The position numbers and the translations under genes were made by a program. Shown piece by piece: positions 45,342 through 57,500 of a stretch of 64,000 nucleotides of DNA (position 1 is its first letter; the number at the start of each line of letters is the position of its first letter). Source of the DNA: G965195345 sp965277625 (GTDB lineage Bacteria > Pseudomonadota > Gammaproteobacteria > CAKMZV01); contig OZ255827.1 in NCBI GenBank assembly GCA_965277625.1, positions 1,178,001 through 1,242,000 on the forward strand, written 5' to 3'. The notes under the pieces are model-generated. The model saw nothing but the letters and a program-made list of their open reading frames with translations. It was not told the DNA's origin and ran no database searches.

Positions 45342-45520
45342 AAACGCTGTATTTGTTAGAACTCAAACCATGATTCAGCTTGTTGAACGAACTTAATTGA
45401 TAGGGTGTTATACAATGAAGCCGATACTGTGTGCCCATAAAATCATTGATAATCAATCATAGGTTTTTAACTTTTATTTCTAATTGTGTCAGGACAAAAT
45501 AAACACTTTATAAAGGCAAT
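45342..45520. other. Intergenic spacer, 179 bp, with a 13-bp palindrome
   Basis: No gene is seen. A perfect interrupted palindrome ATTGAT-A-ATCAAT at 45445-45457 could be an operator half-site pair, but it may be chance in AT-rich DNA. TACAAT at 45411-45416 resembles the -10 of the other two spacers but lacks their flanking match and a good -35. The 3' flank shared by the first two genes is absent. Confidence 0.45.
45512..45516 (+). promoter_or_regulatory. Ribosome binding site of the fourth gene
   Basis: AAAGG lies four bases before ATG 45521. It is the only recognisable Shine-Dalgarno among the three visible starts and supports the choice of this ATG. Confidence 0.55.
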
Positions 45521-48500
45521 ATGACCCCAATAATTAATTTATTCTCAAGCCATTTACACCGTGTTTCTGACTACCCATTTTTTCGTATCTTCTGGCAATT
45601 AAGCCGCACTTATTTTAACAGTATAACCTGTCTATCTCAGACTGTGCATCGACGCGCACTGAGCACAGTGGGCACAATCATGATGCTTTCAGTATTGTTG
45701 TCGGCTTGTGGCGGCGGAGGCGGCGGAAGTACGACTGTGGATGGCGGTAATGGGGATGGCGGCGGCGGAAGTACTATTGTGGATGGCGGCGACGGAAATG
45801 GTTCTGGCGACGGAAATGGCTCTGGCGGTGGAAATGGGGATGGCGGTGGAAATGGAGATGGCGGTGGAAATGGGGATGGCGGCGCAATACCAGTCCTTAA
45901 CACAACGCCCACATTCGCGGTGTCAAATAATCCTTTGACTGTTGTTGAGGATTTTACGGGGATGAGAACAGTTGCCTCTGTAAGCAGTGCAACAGGAATA
46001 ATGGTTGATCAATCCAATCCAGGCGTGGTCACGGTGACAACCTCAGTTAGCGGAGTCTTTGTTTCGAGCATCGCCAATGCTTATGGGCAAACCACCTTCA
46101 ACATAACGGCCACCAATGGCACATTGACTGCTTCAACCCAAGTGGTTGTGATCGTATCTGCCATTAATGATACACCGACATTGAGCGTCTCAAGCAACGT
46201 CATTTCTACAATTGGTGGTTTTACGCCCATCACCATTTTCACCACAGCAAGCGATATTGAAAATGGTATTTTAAATATCTCCGTGACTGAATCAAGCCCA
46301 TCGGTGGTTAGAGTGAATACAACAACAAACGCCATCACTTTAAACAACATTCCTGGTGCTTCGGGTCAAACCACCTTAACCGTCAGAGCGGTTGACAGTT
46401 CAGGGACTACGGTGACCCAAACAATCGTTGTCAATGTACGCATTGTTGACAGTGCTGTACCTATATTGGAGGTTTCCACCAATCGCATCAGCTTGCAAGA
46501 AGATTTTACGACAGCGCTGGTCATCCGAACCACGGCCACGGATTCTGACGGCCAATCTATAATGCTCTCAGTCAGCTCATCCTCACATCTTGTAAACGCA
46601 GTTATTCAAAATCCAGTCAGTGGCTTAAGCATCATAACCAATCTCATCTCTTTAACCGCAGTTGACAATGCCAATGGCATAACAACTCTGACGGTTCAGG
46701 TGGCAGATATTGGTGGCCAATCAACTTCTGTTGAGATAATCGTATCGGTAGCAGCGGTCAATGATCCACCAATGTTAACTGTTTCAACGACGAACTTGAT
46801 GCTCTCTGAGGATTTTTTAGTCGCACAATCAGTCGCCACAATAACCAATGTGGATGGGGATACACAAACTGTAAGCGTCACTGAATCAACCACAGGCGTG
46901 GTCACTGTGACAACTTCTGCGACGGCTGTCTCCGTTTCGAGCATTGCCAATGCCAATGGCCGCACCACCTTAACCATTGGTGTTAGCGATAGCGTTAATA
47001 GTGTCACAACCCAAGTTGCCGTGACAGTTTTGGCAGTCAATGACACGCCCACATTTACCCTGTCAACCACCGCTTTAACGCTCACTGAGAATTTTGCCTC
47101 GCCTGTTTCAATCACAGTAACCAGTCGTGATATAGATGGCGACACATTAACCTTAAGTGTTATTGAATCAACCACTGGTGTGGTCACTGTTGCAAGATCC
47201 CTTACCGAAATAACTTTATCCAGCATTGCCAGCGTCAGTGGTCAAACCACACTAACGATTTCTGTCAGTGACGACACATTGACTTCAACGGCCCAAGTGG
47301 TGATTCAGGTAAGGGCTATTAACAGAAGTCCAACGATCGTACTCTCAACGAACAATATTATAGTCAATGCTGGATTTTCGCCTATTACCATAAACGCGAC
47401 GGTGCGTGATCCTGAAGAGGGTGCTTTACCCTTTGCGGTGCAAGAAAGCAACACTGGGGTGGTCAGTGTAAGTACATCGGCTGATACCATTGTTCTAACG
47501 GCCATTCCTGGTATAACCGGACAAACCAATCTGACAATCCAAACCGCAGACAGATTTGGACTTACAGCGATGCAAACCATTTTTGTCAATGTTATTGCAG
47601 TCGTTACCACTTCACCTGTGCTGACTGTCTCAACAAATCTTATCACAGTGCAAGAAGATTTTAGGACACCTGTGGTTATTAGTGCAACGGCCACAGATGT
47701 TGATGGCGACCCAATCATCATTTCTGTGAATGCGTCCATGAGCCTTGTCAATCATGTTATATCTCCACTCGGCAATGGTGTGACAGATATCACCCTTATT
47801 CCGATTTCCGACCGTAATGGTACAGCGACCTTGACGGTTCGAGCCACTGATCCTGGTGGTCTCTCAGATTCTAAGCAAATAATCGTGGTGGTAAATGCCG
47901 TTAATGATCCGCCAGCCTTAACTGTTTCAACCAATCTTATTTCAACGAGTGGCGGATTTTCGCCTATCACGATTGGCACAACGGCAAGTGATTCAGAAGA
48001 GCGTGATATTGGTTTTGCTGTGCAAGTCTCAACCACAGGCATTGTCGGAGTAACGACTTCAGTGAACGCCATTGTTTTAACTGCCATGGCTGGTGTTTCG
48101 GGTGATACCACCTTAACCGTCGTAACGGTTGATCAATTTGGTTTATCAGCGACTCAAACAATCTCTGTCAGTGTGCGCATTCTTCAAAGCATCGAACCTA
48201 TGCTAATGGTTTCCACAGACCGTATTATTGTCGTTGAAGAATTTACCAGCCCGCTGGTCATTCAAACCACAGCCACAGACGTTGACGGCGACCCAATTAC
48301 CCTTTCAGTGAATTCATCTAGGCGTCTGGTGGATGCCGTCATATCAACACCCATCAGAGGCATAAGCACCATCACCAACACCATCACTTTGACTGCAATT
48401 GCTGATTTGAATGGTACAGCGACTTTAACCATTCAAGCATCCGATGCGGGTGGGGAATCGACTTCTGTTGAAGTTGTTGTGGTTGTGAATGCCGTAATCG

Positions 48501-51500
48501 ACCCGCTATCGTTCTCCGTCGCAACTTCTGTGGTCTCTTTGAGCGCACTGGGTAATCAGCTCAACCGCAACGTGCAAAGCATCACAGTCAGCAATATAGA
48601 TAGCCAAACTTTTAGAACTCAGTGGCAAGTGACCAATAGTGGGGATGCCATTTTATCAACCAATCCTGCGCCTGTAGTGAGTTATACCACCAATAGATTA
48701 ACGACTCAATCCACTCTAACTGCAGCGGCACATACGGCACAACTATATTTTTCAATCATTCCTGATCGTACAGGTACAGCCACACTTACTTTACAACTCA
48801 ATAATCTAACGACTTCAGAATCGACGCAACAAACCATGGTGGTGCACGTTCATTCAGTGAATGTGCCTCCGATGATTGCCCAAGTCGGCACAATTATTGA
48901 AAACGCGATTGTACATGGTGGTCGTCTATATGCAAATTCAGCACTCCGCTTAGCGACACCAACAGTTACGTCATATTTGACCGATGCCAGAGCTCTGGGC
49001 GGACATTTAGTCAACCTCAATACGATTGAAGAATTTAATTATTTACGTTCAGCCGCAAGTGGATTAGTCACTCGAGAAGTTTGGTATGGCTTAACTTTAC
49101 CGCAACAAACCTTTCCCGGTGAGCTGTTTTGGGTGACGCACGATAGCACCATTGCCTATGGTATTGCCTCGACGAATGGCGCCACCAACCTTACTGTCTA
49201 TCCAGGCTATTACAACCTAATTTGGGGTGAATCAAGTGGCCTCATTGCTCATAGACACAGTAGGGCATCCACGGTTTTCAATTGGACAGTTTATTCTCCC
49301 GATGTTAATCGATTTTTCTTATTAGATGATGGCGGTTTTATTACCAATCGTCAAGCACTGTATGAATTTCCCCAAGGCATAGCATCAAATTCTATAAAAC
49401 CTGTGCCCCTTATTGCCAACTCGAGAGCCACTGTACGGTTGTTCGGTTATGATTTGAATGGTGATGCAATAAGCACATCAAATTGGTCTGCGACACCTAT
49501 GAACGGCACGGCAAGCCTTAACTCTGTTGCGCTAAGTACAGGGGTTCAGACGATGGATTTGGTTTACACGCCTCCAACAGGGTTCAGTGGTCCATCGACG
49601 GTCATGGTAACGCTTCAAGTAAACGGATTTATCGCCGAGAGGGTGGTTTCATTTGTAGTGGATGCACCGCCCACCATAGCCTTGTCAACCAATGACATCA
49701 CGCTTGACGAAGATTTCTCTTCCTTTGTTATTGGCACGACTGCCACCGATGAAGGCATTAGTGGTAGCTTACCCTTTTCAGTGCAAGTTTTCCCGCCTTC
49801 TGGGCTTGTGGCCATTACCACCTCAGCCAATGCCATTCGATTATCATCTATAGGCAATGCCAGTGGACAGGCGATATTGACCATTCAAACAGTGGATTCT
49901 GCATTGCAAAATGTTTCAACAAGGGTCTTCGTCACAGTTGAACCCGTCAATGACCCGCCAACAATCGACATTTCAAGCAGCCGTGTTACCATTTTAGGCG
50001 GTATTTTATCGTACACCATCGGCACCACCGCCACGGATATTGAGGACGGCGCCTTGCCTTTTTCAGTACAAGCTTCAATCACAGGCTTGGTTTCCATAAC
50101 CACTTCTGCCAATGCCATAGAATTGAGCCCTATATTGGGTAGAACGGGTCAAACCGTCTTAACCGTCCGTACGATTGACCAGGGTCGGCTGACAGCGGTG
50201 CAGACCATTATTGTCGATGTCGTCATTGCGGCCGGTAATGCACCAGTTTTGAATGTTTCGACAAACCTCATTCGTGTACAAGAAGATTTTTCAACCCCTG
50301 TGGTCATTAGTGCCAATGCCACCGATGCTGATGGTGATGCCATAATGCTCTCCTTAAGTTCATCCTCACGCCTTGTGAATGCTGTTATGTCCACCTTAAC
50401 GAATGGCATGAGTACCATCACGCTCTCAGCGATTGCCAATCTTAATGGCACGGCGACCCTGACCGTCAATGCGGTTGATTCGGGTGGTTTATTCGTTTCT
50501 CAACAAATTGTGGTGGTGGTCAATGGGATTAACGACGACCCTGTAAGCTTTACCTTTTCGACTTCTGTTGTCACCTTGTCTGCCCTTGGCAATCAGCTTG
50601 ACCGCAACATTCAAAAAATCAGTATCAGCAATCCAGATAATCAACCGCAAAGACTTCAATGGCTGGTGACCAGTAGTGGCACTCGCATCTTTTCTGCCAA
50701 TCCAACCCCAGTGGTCAGTTTCACCACAAATGCCTTAACGACTGAGACCACACTAACTTCTGTTGCCGATACGGCGCAGTTGTACTTTTCAATCACACCA
50801 AATCAAACAGGTGTGGCGACTTTGACGGTACAACTCACCAATTTGACTCGTTCAGAAATGTCTCAACAAACGCTCGTGGTGCAAGTCAATCCATTTAACC
50901 GTCCGCCTGTGATACTCCCAGTCAATTCCAATCTTCAAAACCTGGTTGTTAACGGTGGCCATCTTTATGCCAATTCAGTGACCACGGCACAAGCAGTGAC
51001 GTCGTTTCTGGCAGAAGCCAGAGCATTGGGCGGGCATTTGCTTAATGTCAATACACAGGAAGAATCTAATTTTGTGCGCTCAAGCGCAAGTGGGTTAGTG
51101 TCAAATGATGCTTGGTTTGGCATGGTATTACCTCAGCAAATATTCCCTGGTGAACTTTCTTGGGTGACCAATAATAGCACCATAGCTTATGGATTTGCCA
51201 GCACCAATGGTGCAACCAACCTCAATGTTTATCCAGGTCATTTTGGCTTAAATTGGGACAGCAGCAATGGATTGACTGCCAATCGATCGGCAAGACCCAC
51301 GACCGTATTCAATTGGGCGGCTTATTCCATGGATTCGAGTCAATTTGTTTTGTTTGACGATATAGGCAGCACCCAGTCTCGCCATGCCATTTACGAATTT
51401 CCTCAAGGTTTATCCTCAACTTTAATGGATCCAATACCTGTCGTCTCTGGTTCAAATGTCACCGTTCGGTTATCGGGTTTTGATTTGAACGGTGATGCGA

Positions 51501-54500
51501 TTGGTACAGTAAATTGGTCTTTTAGATCTCAAAGAGGCGGCTCGGTCAGCTTTGCCAATGTTGCTCGTAATTCAGGGTTTCAGACCGTTGATATGGTTTT
51601 CACGCCGCCTCGCGGATTCAGCGGCCCATTGGCCGTTGAGGTATTCCTAAACACCAATGGTTCAGGTACCGTTATTTCAGTGCCATTTATTGTGGCTGTG
51701 CCCTCTTATACCTTGGCTTCAAATTCTATCGTTTTGACTGAAAACAGTACCGATACCTTACGCAACAACCAACTTATCAGCAATATTAACATCCCAGCTT
51801 TTATGGGGACCACACATACATTGGATGTGCAATGGCAAGTCAGGCAAAGTGGTGATCTTGTTTTTTCCGCCCAACCCGCCCCTGTGGTCAGTTTTTCTAC
51901 AAATACCATCACAACGACGAACCCTATTAGTGTCACGCCAAAAACGGCAGACTTATACTTTTCAATTGCCCCTGATCGTACAGGTACGGCCACCCTAACA
52001 TTGCAACTGACTGATTTAAATAATTTGATTTTGAATCAACAAACCATTTTGGTACAAGTCCAGCCAATGGCTGACGTGGCTCCAGTCATTGCCCAAGCCA
52101 GCTCAAGCATTCAAAATCTTATCGTTCAGGGTGGTCGTCTTTATGCCAATTCAGTGTCAACGGCTCAAGCCGTTACGTCGTTTGCGGCAGAAGCCAGGGC
52201 TTTGGGTGGGCATTTGCTGAACATCAATACGGTTGAAGAGCTGGTTTTTATACGTTCATCTGGTGCCAATCTTCTCACCGAGAATGCCTGGATTGGCATG
52301 ACTTTACCGCAGGTCTCTTTCCCAGGTGAACTGTCTTGGATCACAAATGACAGCACCATTGCTTATGGTTACGCCAGCACCAATGGTGTGACCAATCTCA
52401 ATGTTTATCCGGGTCATTATGACCTGACCTGGCACAGTACCAATGGGCTGATTGCCAATAGAACCACTGGACGTGCGACTCTTAGCAATTGGGCTTATTA
52501 TTTAAGGAGTACAGATCGGTATTTCTTATTAAACGATTCTGGTGATCGCTTAGCGCGTTATGCACTATACGAATTCCCCCAAGGATTGGCACCAGCTTCA
52601 ATCATGTCAGTGCCTGTGGTTTCTGCCACCAGTGCGACTGTTCGTTTAACGGGTTTTGTTTTGAATGGTGATTCGGTAGGCTTAGCAAATTGGTCTGGGG
52701 TCGCATCAGCTGGCGCTATAAGCTTTAACGGTGTTACTCAAAATCTTGGTCATCAGACAGTGGACATGGTTTACACCGCTCCAGCAAATTATAGTGGTCA
52801 AACAACGGCAGCAATCTCTTTGCAAGTGAATGGTAAGAGTTCCACGACGGTTATTTCAATTATTGTAGATGGACCGCCAAACATAGCCTTGTCAACTCAG
52901 GCCATTACGCTTGCTGAAGATTTTGGCAGCTATGTCATTGGCACCACTGTGACTGACCTGGGCGTCAGTGGCACCTTACCCTTTACGGTTTTAACGTCCA
53001 CCACTGACGTTGTGACCATAACCACCTCAGCCAATGCGATTCGATTGTCGTCTCTGCTCAATGTTAATGGCACGGTCACCTTGACGGTTCAATCAACAGA
53101 TTCTGCCTCACAAAGGGCTTCAGAAATTATCGTGGTCACGGTGGAAGCAGTGAATGATCCACCGACAATAGTCGTCTCAAGCGATAACATAACCACCTCA
53201 GCTGGGTTTTCCTCCCTCATTATCGATACAACCGCTACGGATGTTGAGGATGGCCTCCTAACTTTTACCGTGCAATTGCAGACCACAAACGTGATCAGTG
53301 TGACGACCACAGCCAATGCCATTATCATAAACCCTATTGTGGGCAGAGTAGGTCAAACCACCTTGATTGTCCGTACAGCCGATAGACAGGGACAGACTGA
53401 CGTGCAATTAATTACTGTCAATGTAGCCATTGTGGGCAGTGCAACCACACCAGTAATCTCTGTTTCTACAAGCCTCATTCGTGTGCAAGAAGATTTCACC
53501 ACAGCCGTGACGTTCTTTACCACAGCGACTGATGCAGATGGGGATGCAGTCGTCTTCTCGTTGAGTTCATCTGAGCGCCTATTTGATGCGGTATTGTCCA
53601 CAAGAACAGGTGGCGTGAGCACCATTACCTTAACGTCGGTAGCCAATGCTTTTGGTACGGCGACCTTGACCGTTCATGCAACAGATGTTGGTGGGCAAAT
53701 AACTTCTACTGAGGTGTTGGTGGTCGTTAATGGGATTAATAATGACCCCATCTCGTTTGCTTTATCAAACTCAGTTGTCACCTTGTCTGCGCCTGGCAAT
53801 CAGCTTGAACGCAACATTCAAAGCATCAGTATTAACAATCCAGATACGGCAAATAGAAGGGCTCAATGGCAGCTTACGCTTAGTGGGGATCCGATATTTT
53901 CAGCCAATCCATTCCCTGTGGTGAGTTTCACCACCAATGCTATAGCGACCACAGCCACCTTAACTGCAGCCCAGCAAACCGCGCAGTTGTATTTTTCGAT
54001 CGCGCCCAATCAAACGGGCACTGGATTTATTACCTTACAGCTGACTGATCTGACCCGTTCAGAAATGTCACAACAAACCCTGACAGTACAGGTAAATTCA
54101 GTGGATCGTCCGCCTATGATTACCCAGGCCAATCCAAATCTTCGAAATTTAATTGTACATGGCGGTCATCTTTATGCCAATTCAGTGGCATCAACGACTC
54201 TTAGCGTCTCACAATTTTTGACCGAGGCTCGATCTTTAGGTGGCCATTTGATCAACATCAATACCATTGAAGAAATAAATTTTGTGCGTTCAACCAATAC
54301 TGGCTTAGAATCTCATGATGCTTGGATTGGCATGGTTCTGCCAAGGCGAACCTTTCCTGGCGAATTGTCTTGGGTTACACATGATAGCACCATTGCCTAT
54401 GGTTTTGCCACGACCAATGGCGTAACTAATCTCACGGTCTATCCGGGCCATTACGCCTTAAATTGGAACGCTTTAAGTGGGCTTGTTGCCAATAGTGTTG

Positions 54501-57500
54501 GGCGTCCGTCCACTGTTTTCAATTGGACAATTTATGACAATAGATCAAGCGAGTATTACTTAGTAGATGATGGGGGAGATGCAATCATTCGTCGTTCTGC
54601 ACTGTATGAATTCCCCCAAGGATTAGCGCAGACTTCTATCAATACAATTCCTGTCAGAGCTGGCTCAAGTGCCACTGTGCGCTTAACGGGTGCTGATTTG
54701 AATGGTGATGCGATAAGCATTGCAAATTGGAGCGCGGTCGCTACGACTGGCTCGTTCAGTTTTGCCAATGTTGCTCAAAGTTCAGGCGTTCAGACTGTGG
54801 ATCTGATTTATACGCCTTCAATCAATTATAACGGTCTTATAAGGGCTGATGTGGTCCTACAAGTGAATGGTCTAATGACGACCAAGTCATTGTCATTTTA
54901 TGTGGGTTCAGCGACACCGACCTTCACTCTGGCATCAAGCACCATTGTTTTGACCCAAAACAGTGCAAAGACCATACGCAATCAACAACCAATCAGCAAT
55001 GCCAGGATTCCAGCTTTCGATGGACTGACAGGCACATTAGATGTGCAATGGCGTGTGACGCACAGTGGCGATGCCATATTTTCTGCTAATCCTGCCCCTG
55101 TGGTAAGTTTTACCACGCATGTTTTAACGACCACAGACCGCATTGGCTCAACGGCGCAAACCGCGCAGTTGTATTTTACAATCGCCCCTGACCGCGTCGG
55201 CACCGCGACCTTGACCGTACAACTTTCTAATCAAATCACATCAGGCATGTCACAGCAAACATTGGTGGTCCAAGTCAATCCAATGAGTCCTATGCCCCCG
55301 ACGATTGTCCCACTTAATACGAGTATTGATAACCTAGTCGTGAACGGCGGTCGTCTTTACGCTAATTCATTTACTCAAGGACGGAGGATCGTATCTTTTG
55401 TCGCCGAATCTAGGTCCTTTGGTGGGCATTTGCTAAACATCAATACCATAGAAGAATTGACATTTTTAAACTCAGCGGCCAGTGGCTTAATCCTTAATGA
55501 GTCCTGGTATGGCTTGGTTTTACCACAACGAGTCTTCCCGGGTGAGCTCTCTTGGGTGACGCATGACAGTACCATCGGCTATGGTTTTGTCAGCACCAAT
55601 AACAATTCCACTGGCGATATTACAGTCTATCCAGGTCATTTCATCCTTAATTGGAATAGTGCGAGAGGACTGATTGCCAGTAGAGAAGGCAACTCTGTAT
55701 TCAATTGGACCATCTATGCTGATGGTTTGGGATATTTCTTATTAGACGATGGTGGTGATTCGAGATCACGTCTGGCACTCTATGAATTACCACAAGGCAT
55801 AACTCCCACATCTTTTCTATTATCTATGCGCCCACCTGTACCTATGACAGCGAGTTCGAGCGCATTCGTTCGTTTAACAGGTTTTAATTTGAAAGGTGAT
55901 GCCATAAGTACAACCAATTGGACTGCGGTAGATCCAAATGGTGGCGTCGTTAGCTTTAGCCACGTTTCACAAAACACTGGCGTTCAGGTGGTCGATATGA
56001 TTTATAAGCCTCAGGCTGATTTTCATGGTTTAACAACGGTTGTGGCGACCCTTCAAGTGAATGGTTTAAGTACCACCAGGAACATATCATTCTCAGTGGA
56101 TGGACAGCCCAGCATAACGCTTTCAACGTATGCTATAACGCTTGCAGAAGATTTCAACACACCGTTTGATATTGGTGTTTCTGTGACCGACCAAGCCGAT
56201 GGCAGTGCTATATCATTTAGGGTTCAAACTTCTTCCACAGAAGTTGCGAACATCTCCACCTCAGCCAACGCCATTCAATTATCGGCTCTGCCTCATGCTA
56301 ACGGCACGGTCACTTTGACGGTTCAAGCGACCGATTCTGCGGGGCAAACTGTTTCAACACGCGTTGTGGTAACTGTACAAGCGGTCAATGACCCGCCAAC
56401 ATTAAGCCTTTCAACGCAAAATATTTCAATTGCTGGTCGATATACATCCATCATCATAGACAGCACAGCCACAGATGTCGAGGATGGCAACTTACCTCTT
56501 TCAGTGCAATTGTCAAGCACAGGTGTGGTCAGAGTCTCGACCACTTCCAATACCATTGTATTGAGGCCAATTTTGGGTGGATCGGGTCAAACGACAATAA
56601 CGGTCAGTGCAACCGACAGTGGTGGGCAGACGATTACACGACCAATTTCATTCAGTGTAAGCATTACATCCAGTACTGCTCCAGTGGTGAATGTGGATAG
56701 AAATCTCATTAATGAGACTGAAGATTTTGTCACGCCCGTCCTCATCCAAACCTCAGCCACAGATGCTGACGGTGATGATATATTTTTCTCATTGAGTTCA
56801 TCTACACATCTTGTTGATGCTCAACTCATCTTTCTTTCAAGTGGTACTGGTACCATAACCAATTTAATCACTTTAACATCCGTTGGTGACCTTAATGGCA
56901 CTACAACCCTGACCATCCATGCGACCGATGTAAGTGGACAATCGGCTTCTACTGAGATCGTGGTGGTGGTCGCTAACGATAATATCGACCCCATATCATT
57001 TGCCTTGTCAACTTCAATGGTTACCCTATCTGCTCTTGATAATCAGCTTGAACGCAAGGTACACGGCATCAATATCAGTAATATAGACAGTCGCACCCTA
57101 AGGGCGCAGTGGCAGGTGACCAGCCGTGGGGATCCAATCATTTCAGCCAATCCAGCGCCCATAGTGAGTTTTACGACCAATGTGTTATCGATAGAATCCA
57201 TGCTGACTTCAACCACGCATACAGCACAACTGTATTTTTCAATCGCACCCAATCAGGCAGGCACCGCCACCTTAACCGTGCAACTTACCGATCTGACAAC
57301 AAATGCAAGGTCATCGCAAACCTTAGTGGTGCAAGTTAATCCAATGAATGTCGCGCCTGTGATTGCCCAAGCCAGTCCAAATCTGCAAAATCTTATTGTT
57401 CACGGTGGTCATCTCTATGCTAATTCAGTGTTAACAGATCCTACGGTTACGCCATTTTTGACCGAAGCCAGAACATTGGGTGGCCATTTGATCAATATTA

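Noticed and set aside
45397..45416. Promoter TTGATA/TACAAT before the fourth gene
   Set aside because: Spacing between the boxes is only 8 bases, and the TACAAT lacks the flanking block conserved before the other two genes.
45788..45877. RTX-type calcium-binding nonapeptides and type I secretion
   Set aside because: The Gly/Asp repeats are 6-residue units next to the lipobox, do not follow the GGxGxDxUx pattern, and the complete proteins end in a propeller rather than an RTX/T1SS signal.
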